From NCBI GenBank assembly GCA_024280995.1, contig JAMXLM010000011.1:62001-126000 (forward strand): 64,000 nt of DNA, given 5' to 3'. This stretch comes from Candidatus Dormiibacterota bacterium. GTDB lineage: Bacteria; Chloroflexota; Dormibacteria; Dormibacterales; Dormibacteraceae. The position numbers and the translations under genes were made by a program. Below are positions 44,071-52,261 of this stretch, one piece after another; position 1 is the stretch's first letter; each line of letters starts with the position of its first letter. The notes beneath the pieces were generated by a model. It saw only the letters and a list, made by a program, of their open reading frames with translations, had not been told where the DNA came from and made no database searches.

Positions 44071-45506
44071 TTCACGAGCCGCGACCGCTGAACCTTGCCC
44101 ATCGCGTTGCGAGGCAGGCTATCAACCTTGACGACGCGCTTGGGGCACTTGTAAGCCGCGAGCCGCTCGTGGGCGAAGGCGATCAGCTCCTTTTCGTCGA
44201 GCGGAGCCGTTCCCGAGGGCACCACGAAAGCCGTGACCTCTTCCCCCCACTTCTCGCTCGGCACGCCGGCCACGGCCACCTCGTGCACGGCCGGATGGTC
44301 CTCGAGGACCAGCTCGACCTCGCGCGGGTAGACGTTGAAGCCGCCGGTGATGATCAATTCCTTGATCCGCCCGCGGATGGCGAGCGTGCCGTCCTCGCCG
44401 ATCTCACCGACGTCCCCGGTGCGGAGGAAGCCGTCCGCGGTGAGAGCCTCCTTGGTCGCCGCAGGATTCTCCCAGTAGCTCTTGAATACCTGGCCGCCTT
44501 TGAGCAGGACCTCGCCCTGCTCGCCGATCTTCACCTCGACCCCGGGGAACGGATACCCGACGCGGCCCGGCTGGCGCGGCCCGTCGTAGGGGTTGGTGAC
44601 GACGATTCCTCCCTCCGTGATGCCGTACCGCTCGACGGGCGCCTGACCGAGGAGCCGAGAGCACCGCTCGAACAGGGTCGGCGGCAGCGGGGCCGAGCCG
44701 CAGACGAACACGCGGACGTGCGAGAGATCGGTGGGATTCGCCTCCAGCCACTCGCACAGGCGCTGGTACATCGACGGCACGCCGAAGAACATCGTCCCGC
44801 CGTGCGTCAGCTCGTGGACGACATGCTCGGGCGTGAAAGAGACCAGCACCGCCTTGCCTCCGCTCAGCAGCGTGCCGTGGAGGCCCATGCCCAGGCCGTG
44901 CAGGTGGAAGAGCGGAAGCGCATGGACGAGGGTGTCGTCGCTCGTCCATCGCCAGACCTCGAGCGCGCCGCGGCCCTGGGCGAGGAAGTTGCCGTGATCC
45001 AGGAGCGCCCCTTTCGGCCGCCCCGTGGTGCCGGACGTGTAGAGGATGGCCGCGGGGCTGTCCGCGTCGAGGTCGGGCATTGGCGGAGCCTCGGCCCGCG
45101 GAAGTGCGTCGACCGGCACCACCTCGAAGCCGAGCGTGCGAGCGATCTGCGCGCGCGGTCCGTCCGCGATCACCCGGGCGGGCGTGGAGTCGCGCAGGAT
45201 GTGCTCCGCCTCGGCGGAGTGATAGTCGGGGTTCATCATCACGGCGCACGCGCCCGCGCGCAGGACGCCGAGGTAACCGAGAACCCAGTCGAGCGAGTTC
45301 GCGGCGTAGATGGCGACTCGTTCGCCCGGCGCAACTCCCACATCACGGAGGCCACCCGCGATCCGTCCTGCCTCGTCGCGGAGCTCGTCGCGCGTGAGCA
45401 CGCAGTCGCCCGAGGTCAGCACCGCCCGGGGCCCCGGCTTCAGCAGCTCCTGCGCCAGCGTCCCTTCGCGGAGCCTGCGAGCCACCTCATCGGTGCTCTC
45501 CGGCAC
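44067..45506 (-). CDS. Acyl-CoA/AMP ligase resembling malonyl-CoA synthetase MatB
   Basis: 479-residue adenylate-forming enzyme: YTSGTTGRPKGAL (P-loop A3), LPLFHLHGLGMGLHGTLLSGG, MFFGVPSMYQRL, ERYGITEGG (A5), GFLRTGDVGE, and the C-terminal PRNAMGKVQRSRL with the catalytic Lys. The stretch WRWTSDDTLVHALPLFHLHGL and GGTMFFGVPSMYQRL strongly resembles Streptomyces MatB, which converts malonate, CoA and ATP to malonyl-CoA. Malonate is the end product of the oxidative pyrimidine route, so this gene offers an exit into fatty acid metabolism. Start GTG 45506. A medium-chain or other carboxylate is still possible. Confidence 0.82.
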   Translation of the reverse strand: MPESTDEVARRLREGTLAQELLKPGPRAVLTSGDCVLTRDELRDEAGRIAGGLRDVGVAPGERVAIYAANSLDWVLGYLGVLRAGACAVMMNPDYHSAEAEHILRDSTPARVIADGPRAQIARTLGFEVVPVDALPRAEAPPMPDLDADSPAAILYTSGTTGRPKGALLDHGNFLAQGRGALEVWRWTSDDTLVHALPLFHLHGLGMGLHGTLLSGGKAVLVSFTPEHVVHELTHGGTMFFGVPSMYQRLCEWLEANPTDLSHVRVFVCGSAPLPPTLFERCSRLLGQAPVERYGITEGGIVVTNPYDGPRQPGRVGYPFPGVEVKIGEQGEVLLKGGQVFKSYWENPAATKEALTADGFLRTGDVGEIGEDGTLAIRGRIKELIITGGFNVYPREVELVLEDHPAVHEVAVAGVPSEKWGEEVTAFVVPSGTAPLDEKELIAFAHERLAAYKCPKRVVKVDSLPRNAMGKVQRSRLVK

Positions 45507-45527
45507 GCGGTCAACGATAGCCGACAG

Positions 45528-46826
45528 TTACGTGGCGGCCGCCTCGGTCGGCTCCTCCTCCGTGTCGCGGATGTGGCCTGGCCGAAGGATCTGGTACAGA
45601 ACGATCGAGCCCAGAGCGCCCAGGGCCAGGTTGTTCAGCTCGAAGTCGCCGAACTTCACGTCGGCGCCGCCCGCGGCCAGGATCAGCGGCACCGCCGCCA
45701 CGGCCAGGTTGGCCCGCTTGCTGAAGTCCACCCGCGCGTCGACCCAGATCTTGGCCCCGATGATTGCGATCAGGCCGAACAGGTAGAGCTCGATGCCGCC
45801 GATGACGCTGCTAGGAATGCTGTCGACCAGCGCCCCGAACTTGGGGATGAACCCGAGCAGGATCGCGGCGATCGCGGCGACGATGAAGACCCATATGGAG
45901 AAGACGCGGGTCACGCCCATCACGCCGATGTTCTCCGCGTACGTCGTCTCACCCGCACCGCCGAATAGGCCGCTGACGGTGGTGGCGACCGCGTCGCCCA
46001 GGAAGGTTCGCCCGAGCAGCGGGCTGAGGTCGCGCTTCATGATCCCGCTGATCGCGAACACGTGCCCCGCGTTCTCGGCCACGAGTATCAGCGGGATGAA
46101 CCAGAAGAGGCTGAACTGGTGCTCGAAGTTGCCGAAGCTCGGGAACGAGAACGTCGGCAAGCCGAGCCAGTTCGCGCTCTGGACGCCTGAGAAATCGATG
46201 TGGCAGGCGGTCTTAGCGCCGCAGTTCGGGTCGACCAGTGAAACGACATAGCCGACGATCACCGCGAACAGGATCGGCAGCAGGCGAGGGAACCCGCGCA
46301 GGTAGACGCTGACCAGGAGCGCGGTCATGAGCGTCACGGTGGCGGTCAGGAGGTCGCCCTTGTAGTTGTTCCAGGCCGCGCCGGCGAGCGCGATGCCGAT
46401 CACCGCCACGACGGTGCCGGTGACGACCGGGGGCAGGAGATACCGGATCGGGTTTACGCCCACGAAGTGGACGACCACGCCGATGGCGATGTAGATCACG
46501 CCGGCGATGACGATGCCGCCGTAAGCCAGGTCGTGGTGGGACGTGCTGCCGCCCTGGATGGCAAGCACCGCGCCTAGGAAGGAAAACGATGACCCGAGGT
46601 AGCTCGGCACCTTGCGGCCGGTGATGAACAGGAAGATCAGCGTCGCAACGCCGCTGAAGAAGATGACGGTGTTCGGGTTGAAGCCGAGGATGATCGGCAC
46701 CAGCACGGTGGCGCCGAACATCGCCATCACATGCTGCAGGCCCATGAGGATGGTCTGCGGCCAGGGCAGCCGATCCTCCGGATAGACGATGTCGCTTTCG
46801 CGACTTGCCTTGGTAGCTACCGCCAT
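45528..46826 (-). CDS. Nucleobase permease NCS2, UraA-like
   Basis: 432-residue membrane protein with about fourteen helices. The substrate-site signature GGAGETTYAENIGVM and the helix-8 motif LVAENAGHVFAI match uracil/xanthine permeases; their acidic residues bind the base in UraA. ISGIMKRDLSPLLGRTF follows as in UraA. The first gene of the minus-strand operon that continues with the MatB-like ligase, the cyclase, and the molybdenum hydroxylase, so its likely cargo is uracil. It diverges from the CodA-like gene 62 bases away. Confidence 0.92.
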   Translation of the reverse strand: MAVATKASRESDIVYPEDRLPWPQTILMGLQHVMAMFGATVLVPIILGFNPNTVIFFSGVATLIFLFITGRKVPSYLGSSFSFLGAVLAIQGGSTSHHDLAYGGIVIAGVIYIAIGVVVHFVGVNPIRYLLPPVVTGTVVAVIGIALAGAAWNNYKGDLLTATVTLMTALLVSVYLRGFPRLLPILFAVIVGYVVSLVDPNCGAKTACHIDFSGVQSANWLGLPTFSFPSFGNFEHQFSLFWFIPLILVAENAGHVFAISGIMKRDLSPLLGRTFLGDAVATTVSGLFGGAGETTYAENIGVMGVTRVFSIWVFIVAAIAAILLGFIPKFGALVDSIPSSVIGGIELYLFGLIAIIGAKIWVDARVDFSKRANLAVAAVPLILAAGGADVKFGDFELNNLALGALGSIVLYQILRPGHIRDTEEEPTEAAAT

Positions 46827-46888
46827 ATTCGAAGCCCTCCCCTACAAGAGCCCGGGCCAACCGAGTCCGGCGCTAACTTAAGCCCGCC

Positions 46889-48124
46889 GTGTGGGCTTTG
46901 CAAGATGCACGTGCTGCCGGCGGCCGCGTGGTGGACGTGGTCGTCGAGGACGGGCGTGTCGTGAGGCTCGGCCCCGGGGAGGCCGCCGGCGTCGATGAGG
47001 TGGTCGACTGCGCCGGCCGGCTCCTACTCCCAGCCTTCGTCGATGGGCACGTGCACCTGGACAAGGTGCTGATCCGTGAGGAGCTCAGGGACCACGACGG
47101 CACGCTCGCCGGCGCGATCGGCGCGATCCACGAGCGGAAGCGCCGTTATTCCGTGGAGGACGTTCGGGCGCGGGCGCGAGCAGTGATCGAGGACTCGGTC
47201 CGCCTGGGCACGACCAGGCTCCGTTCGCATGTCGACGTCGACACGATCGGCGGGCTCGTTCCCCTCGAAGGCGTGCTTGCGGCGGCCGCCGACTGCGCCG
47301 ACATCGCCGAGGTTCAGACGATCGCGTTTCCCCAGGAGGGCCTTCTCCGCGACCCGGGCGCCTACGCGCTGATGGAAGCCGCCATCGAGGCGGGCGCGGA
47401 CGTCGTCGGAGGCATGCCTCACTGGGAAACCGACGATGCGGCCCGGCTCGAGCACGTTCGGCTTTGCTTCGACCTGGCAGAACGGTTCGACCGGGACATC
47501 GACATGCACGTCGACGAGACGGACGACGGGGGCGTGCGGACCCTGGAGATGGTTGCAGACAAGGCTCTGGCGCGCGGCTGGATCGGCCGGGTATGCGCGG
47601 GACACGTCTGCTCGCTGTCGGCGGCAGACGACGGCTATGCCGGGCGCGTGATCGAGAAATGCCTCCGCGCCGGTATCTCCATCGCGGCCAATCCCGTCAC
47701 CAACCTCGTGCTACAGGGCCGAGGCGATCGAGGGCTCGTGCGCCGTGGCACGACGCGAATCGGCGAGCTGCGGGCCGCGGGCGTCAACGTCCTCTTCGGC
47801 CAGGACTGCGTCAATGACGGCTTCTATCCATTCGGGCGTGGCTCGATGCTCGAGGTGGCTCTGATCTCGGCCCACGCGGCCCACCTGACGTCCCGAGCGG
47901 ACCTGGACTTCGACCTGCAAGCGGTCACCGACGCCCCCGCCCGCGCGATGCGACTCGACGACTACGGGTTGCGGGTTGGGGCGCGAGCTGATCTGCAGCT
48001 GTACCCGGTGCCGTCGTGGCGCGAGGCGCTGCGACTGCAACCGCCGCCAGACAAGGTCTGGTTTCGCGGCCGGCTCGTCGCCGAGAACTCAGCGAGCTCG
48101 AAGCTGCATCGCGCGCGGTCCTGA
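46889..48124 (+). CDS. CodA-like amidohydrolase, substrate unassigned
   Basis: 411 residues of the cytosine deaminase/AtzC branch of the amidohydrolase superfamily. Metal and catalytic motifs: DGHVHLDK, FPQEGLL, DMHVDETDDGG, CAGHVCSLSAAD and FGQDCVNDGFYPFG. All expected metal ligands are conserved, so the protein should be active, but the motifs differ from the genuine CodA at 50900 (HCDETDDDHSR, GHDSVMDPWYPLG). It might act on a modified cytosine, an aminotriazine or a related N-heterocycle. Starts at GTG 46889, divergent from the uraA-type gene; its 3' end overlaps the convergent DUF4126 gene by 36 bases. Confidence 0.82.
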   Translation: MWALQDARAAGGRVVDVVVEDGRVVRLGPGEAAGVDEVVDCAGRLLLPAFVDGHVHLDKVLIREELRDHDGTLAGAIGAIHERKRRYSVEDVRARARAVIEDSVRLGTTRLRSHVDVDTIGGLVPLEGVLAAAADCADIAEVQTIAFPQEGLLRDPGAYALMEAAIEAGADVVGGMPHWETDDAARLEHVRLCFDLAERFDRDIDMHVDETDDGGVRTLEMVADKALARGWIGRVCAGHVCSLSAADDGYAGRVIEKCLRAGISIAANPVTNLVLQGRGDRGLVRRGTTRIGELRAAGVNVLFGQDCVNDGFYPFGRGSMLEVALISAHAAHLTSRADLDFDLQAVTDAPARAMRLDDYGLRVGARADLQLYPVPSWREALRLQPPPDKVWFRGRLVAENSASSKLHRARS

Positions 48125-48676
48125 CCGCCGGCGGCGGTGGACCAGGATCACCGCCCCGGCGATCAGCAGGGCCACAACCGCCGGAACCGCGATGGGCGCG
48201 AGCAGCGCTGCGAACGCCAGCACGGCCGCCGCCACATCCTCGAACAGCGACAGCCCCGGCCCCAGGAACGCAATGTTCACAACCGGGCGGAGGCCCGAGC
48301 GCGCGGCGTGGATGGTGCCGGCGAGGCCCGCGCCGATGAGGACGCTTGCCACCACGCCCAGACCGGGGTTCACCCAGGTCACGGTCCCGGTTTGCGAGGC
48401 GAACAGGATGCCGCCGGCCGCCGCCGAAACGGGGAGCATGACGATGTGCCCCACCGAGTCGATGAACGGGATCTTGTCCATGGCGAACTCGATGACAGCC
48501 AGCACCAGAAGGCCGTAGAAGGCGAAGTCCGACGCCAGCGCGTCGTACGGCGAGCCCAGATGGATCAGGCCCAGCCGGGCCAGGAGGCTCACGATCACAA
48601 GTGGCAGGGTCGCGTTCAAGCCGCTGGCCCCCGCCAGCCCAAACGCCGCCGGCAGGGAGAGCAACGCCGGGTTCAC
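48089..48676 (-). CDS. DUF4126 membrane protein
   Basis: 195 residues with about five helices. N-terminal LPAAFGLAGASGLNATLPLVIVSLLAR, the DKIPFIDSVGHIVMLPVSAAAGG segment (parts), and a basic C-terminus match the DUF4126 family of unknown function. The start GTG 48676 is uncertain. It is followed on the same strand side by nothing related to nucleobase metabolism. Confidence 0.8.
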   Translation of the reverse strand: MNPALLSLPAAFGLAGASGLNATLPLVIVSLLARLGLIHLGSPYDALASDFAFYGLLVLAVIEFAMDKIPFIDSVGHIVMLPVSAAAGGILFASQTGTVTWVNPGLGVVASVLIGAGLAGTIHAARSGLRPVVNIAFLGPGLSLFEDVAAAVLAFAALLAPIAVPAVVALLIAGAVILVHRRRRSGPRAMQLRAR

Positions 48677-48699
48677 CTCAGCCTCAGTTGTACCACCCG

Positions 48700-49323
48700 C
48701 TAGACGGAGCCAATCACCAGGACCGGCACCTGGCGACCGACGCCACGGACCTTCTGCTCCCGGATCACGCGCAGGCCGGAGGCGGCAAGCATCGGGTACA
48801 GGTCACGACGCTCGCGAAACCTCGTCAGCCGGAAAACACGCCGGACGTACTTCATCACGCCCGACGCGATGAAATCCGCGAGCAGCCATCGCCCTCCCGG
48901 CGCGAGCACCCTTGCGACCTCGGCGACGCCTTTGCTCTGGTCGGCCCAGTGATGGAAGGTCATGGTGCTGAAGACCAGGTCGAACTCGCCGTCGCCGAAC
49001 GGAAGCGATTCAGCGCCCGAGAGGCGAAAGGTGATGCCGGCCCCGGCCGGGGCGATCGCTTGCGCCACGCGGACCATCTCAGGGGCAGCGTCGACACCGT
49101 CGAGCCGCGCGCCGGGAAACCGCGCGGAGGCCGCCCGCAGGAGCTTGCCTGTTCCACAGCCGACGTCGAGGATCGCGCGCGGATGCGGAACCTCCGCGGA
49201 AGCCAGTTCGAGCAGCGACTTCTGGATCGGCTCGAAGATGAGGCGCTGCAGCGGATGCTTCTCGTAGTCCGCGGCCCAGCGGTTGAACCTGTCGACGTCC
49301 TCGTTCGCTCTGTCCGCAGTCAT
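48700..49323 (-). CDS. Class I SAM-dependent methyltransferase
   Basis: 207 residues. SAM-binding motif I is ILDVGCGTGKLLRAA, motif II DGVDAAPEMV, and the later FSTMTFHHWAD and LAPGGRWLLADF are of the UbiE/MenG-like methyltransferase_11 type. The substrate is unknown. The ATG at 49323 is preferred; the hpt gene begins 26 bases away on the opposite strand. Confidence 0.85.
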   Translation of the reverse strand: MTADRANEDVDRFNRWAADYEKHPLQRLIFEPIQKSLLELASAEVPHPRAILDVGCGTGKLLRAASARFPGARLDGVDAAPEMVRVAQAIAPAGAGITFRLSGAESLPFGDGEFDLVFSTMTFHHWADQSKGVAEVARVLAPGGRWLLADFIASGVMKYVRRVFRLTRFRERRDLYPMLAASGLRVIREQKVRGVGRQVPVLVIGSV

Positions 49324-49349
49324 CGGGTCAAACACTAGACTCACAACGG

Positions 49350-49904
49350 GTGGCGGTTAAACAACGGGTTCGTGGGTCGAAGCGCGCGCCGGGCCGCGCG
49401 ATGATCTCCTCCGAGCGCATCGCCAAACGTGTCAGGCAGCTCGGCCTCGAGATCTCCGAGGTCTACGCCGGCACCGACACGCCGCTGGTCCTGGTCGCCA
49501 TCCTCAAGGGCGCGACGGTTTTCGCCGCCGACCTGCTGCGCAGCCTCTCCATCCCCGCCGAGCTCGAGTTCGTGCGCGCGGCAAGCTACGGCGCCGGGAC
49601 GAAGAGCAGCGGGCGCGTGAAGATCGCGCACATGGTCGAGGGGTCGCTCGAGGGACGGCACGTCCTGCTCGTCGAGGACATCGTCGACTCGGGACGCACG
49701 ATCGACACGATCCTCAAGCGGTTCCGGCGTTTGAAGCCTGCATCGCTTCGCGTGGCGGCGCTGCTCGATCGTCCTGCGCGCCGTGAGATCGAGGTCCAGA
49801 TCGACTTCGTCGGCTTCGTCATCCCAGACCGATTCGTGATCGGCTACGGGCTGGACTACGCCGGCCTCTATCGGGAGCTGCCAGGAATCTACTCCCTCAG
49901 CTAG
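49350..49904 (+). CDS. hpt: Hypoxanthine phosphoribosyltransferase
   Basis: 184-residue (or 167 from ATG 49401) purine salvage enzyme making IMP or GMP from hypoxanthine or guanine and PRPP. The PRPP-binding motif is VLLVEDIVDSGRTI, the flexible loop contains RAASYG, and the C-terminus VGFVIPDRFVIGYGLDYAGLYRELPGI (in parts) is diagnostic of HPRT. Starting at ATG 49401 would give the typical family N-terminus (ISSERIAKRVRQLG). Salvage here sits next to catabolic genes, so hypoxanthine from adenine deaminase can go either way. Confidence 0.92.
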   Translation: MAVKQRVRGSKRAPGRAMISSERIAKRVRQLGLEISEVYAGTDTPLVLVAILKGATVFAADLLRSLSIPAELEFVRAASYGAGTKSSGRVKIAHMVEGSLEGRHVLLVEDIVDSGRTIDTILKRFRRLKPASLRVAALLDRPARREIEVQIDFVGFVIPDRFVIGYGLDYAGLYRELPGIYSLS

Positions 49905-50910
49905 ACAGCCTCGCCTCGACCACCTTGAACACGCCGCCGCTTGGGATCAGGCGAACGTCATTGAACCCCGCGCTCTTCAGCAACGACCGGAACTCGTCCA
50001 GCGTCCTTTCCCGGCTGCCGAGCTGAACCATCATCTGCAGGTCGGTTATGACAGCGTTGAGGTCGGCCGGGCTGTCGGTCACGGGAGAGGGCACGAGCCG
50101 CTCGACGATGACCAGACGGGCGCCGGCCGGCATCGCCTTCCGGCAGACGGCGAGGATCTTTGCCGCGGGGGCATCCTCCAAGTCGTGGATGATGTCCTTC
50201 AAGAGGTACACGTCTCCATTTCGCGGAACGGACTCGAAAAAGTCGGCTTCGACGATCGTGCTCCGGTCAGCCACACCAAGCTCGGCTAGGTTTGCCGCGG
50301 TCTCGGTCAGGCCCGCCGGGAGATCGCACACCACCCCGCGAAGGTGTGGATGCGCGCGAAGAATCCCTCCGACCAGCCCCCCTTTGCCGCCTCCGACGTC
50401 GACGACGAGCTTGGCGCTCGCGAAGTCAACCGAGGCAGCGACGAAGTCGACGGTATCGTTCGAGTTCGACACCATCGCCTGGTTGAAGCGGGCGGCGTAA
50501 TCCGGATCCCGCGCGACCGTCTCCCAAAGCGTGCCGCCGTGGGCGACGACGTGGCCCACGGCGCCCGTCTTGAGAACGTCCATGAAGAGACCCCACGAGA
50601 GGTAGCTCTCGGGGATCAGCATCATGGTGGTGGGGCGCCGTGAACCAACGGTGTCGCCTCGGAACAAGTGCCCGACCTCGGTGTTGGCATAAGTGCTGTC
50701 AGGACGCTGCTCGAGAACGCCAAGTCCAACCAACCCGCGAAGCAGTCGCTCGAGCCTGGACGCATCGATTTGGGTCGCCCTACTGAGTGCGTCGGCACCA
50801 AACGCTGAGTCGGCAAGCAAGTCTGGGATCTTCAGCTCGCATGCGGCGTGCACGATCTGCGACGCACGGAAACCGTTGAGGAGCTGATACGCGCGGTCGC
50901 TAGGGGTCAC
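49897..50910 (-). CDS. O-methyltransferase (family 2, winged-helix dimerisation domain)
   Basis: 337 residues. An N-terminal dimerisation/winged-helix domain (SQIVHAACELKIPDLLAD) and a C-terminal SAM domain with VVDVGGGKGGLVGGIL and DLPAGLTETA, plus LLKDIIHDLEDAPAAKIL, as in TcmO/CrtF-like and plant-type O-methyltransferases. Its start overlaps the end of codA by 11 bases on the same strand, so it is probably cotranslated after cytosine deaminase, although no methylation step is known in that pathway. It overlaps hpt (convergent) by 8 bases. Confidence 0.85.
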   Translation of the reverse strand: MTPSDRAYQLLNGFRASQIVHAACELKIPDLLADSAFGADALSRATQIDASRLERLLRGLVGLGVLEQRPDSTYANTEVGHLFRGDTVGSRRPTTMMLIPESYLSWGLFMDVLKTGAVGHVVAHGGTLWETVARDPDYAARFNQAMVSNSNDTVDFVAASVDFASAKLVVDVGGGKGGLVGGILRAHPHLRGVVCDLPAGLTETAANLAELGVADRSTIVEADFFESVPRNGDVYLLKDIIHDLEDAPAAKILAVCRKAMPAGARLVIVERLVPSPVTDSPADLNAVITDLQMMVQLGSRERTLDEFRSLLKSAGFNDVRLIPSGGVFKVVEARLSS

Positions 50911-52186
50911 GCAGTTGGTTTCGGGGTGGGTTCAGGAAGTCGACCATCTCCTCACGGCCGTCCCACGTCACTGTTGTCCGCGCGGGCTCGGTCCGGGCGA
51001 CGATCTTGCCCCCACGGAGGACGAGCTTGCGTGGAGCTATGAGCCGGATCGCGTCCATCTCGGTCGGCGCGTCGAACGCGCAGAGGTCGGCGCGACATCC
51101 GGGCAGCAGCCCGTACTTCTCGAGGCCGAGCGCGCTCGCCCCATTCCAGGTGATCATGTCCATCAGCGTCCGCAGCTCGGAGTGGCCCGACATCTGGCCG
51201 TAGTGGGCGAGCACGAACGCCGACTGCATCGGGTCGCCGTAACCCAGCGGATACCACGGGTCCATGACCGAGTCGTGGCCGATGCAGACGTTGATGCCCG
51301 CCGACAGCAGCTCTTTCACGCGCGTATGCCCTCGGCGGATCGGATACGAGTCGAAACGTCCCTGCAGCGTCGAGTTGTCGAGCGGGTTGGTGACCATGTG
51401 CATCTGCGCGCGCTTGAGGTTGTTTATCAGCCGGTACGCGTAGGCGTTGTTGTACGAGTGCATCGCCGTCGTGTGTGAGGCGGTGACCCGTCCGCCCATC
51501 CCCAGCCGGATCGTCTCGGCGGCCATGGTCTCGATGAAGCGCGAGTGGTCGTCGTCCGTCTCGTCGCAGTGGATGTCAACCCGCAGGCCCTTGTTCGAGG
51601 CGAGCGCGAAGGCGAACTTGACCGAGTCGACGCCGTACTCGCGCGTCAGCTCGAAGTGCGGGATCGCTCCGACGACGTCGACGCCGAGGTCGACCGCCTT
51701 GCGCATCAGGTCCTGGCCGCCGTCGAACGACATGATTCCCTGCTGCGGGAAGGCGACGAGCTGCAGGTGGACCTGGTCGCCGATCTCCTCGCGGAGCTCG
51801 ACCAGGGCGCGCACGGCCTTCAATTCCGGGTCACACACGTCGACGTGAGAGCGCACGAACTGCACCCCGTTGGCCAGCTGCCAGCGGAGGACTGTCCGCA
51901 CCCGCTGCTTCACGTCCTCGACCGTCAGCGTCCTGACTCGCTCGGCCCAGATGGCGATCCCCTCGAACAGGGAGCCCGTCTGGTTGTGCCTGGGCTCGCC
52001 TACCGTGAGCACCGCGTCGAGGTGGATGTGGGGTTCGACCAGGGCCGGGGTGACCAGCGCCCCGCCGAGGTCGATGGTCTGCTGCGCGTCGGGCTCCAGC
52101 TCGCTGATCAGCCCCTCCTTGATGCCGATCTCCCGGGTCTCGGATTCCCCGGGCAGGCGGGCGCCCCGGAGGAGCAAATCGAGCAT
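50900..52186 (-). CDS. codA: Cytosine deaminase
   Basis: 428-residue metal-dependent deaminase converting cytosine to uracil and ammonia. Motifs closely follow E. coli CodA: EPHIHLDA, FPQQGIMSF, IHCDETDDDHSRF, SHTTAMHSYNNAYAYRL, TLQGRFDSYPIRRG, and GHDSVMDPWYPLG. The ATG at 52186 starts MLDLLLRGARLPG; sequence upstream of it is only in-frame non-coding. It is divergent from a CodB-like permease gene across 75 bases, the usual cod arrangement, and is followed by an O-methyltransferase gene. Confidence 0.94.
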   Translation of the reverse strand: MLDLLLRGARLPGESETREIGIKEGLISELEPDAQQTIDLGGALVTPALVEPHIHLDAVLTVGEPRHNQTGSLFEGIAIWAERVRTLTVEDVKQRVRTVLRWQLANGVQFVRSHVDVCDPELKAVRALVELREEIGDQVHLQLVAFPQQGIMSFDGGQDLMRKAVDLGVDVVGAIPHFELTREYGVDSVKFAFALASNKGLRVDIHCDETDDDHSRFIETMAAETIRLGMGGRVTASHTTAMHSYNNAYAYRLINNLKRAQMHMVTNPLDNSTLQGRFDSYPIRRGHTRVKELLSAGINVCIGHDSVMDPWYPLGYGDPMQSAFVLAHYGQMSGHSELRTLMDMITWNGASALGLEKYGLLPGCRADLCAFDAPTEMDAIRLIAPRKLVLRGGKIVARTEPARTTVTWDGREEMVDFLNPPRNQLRDP

Positions 52187-52261
52187 TCGACGAAATCCTA
52201 ACTTGACCTTAAACTTCCGATCCGTAGCTGACGGCGTCGCTTTTTTGAGGGGGAAGCGCCT

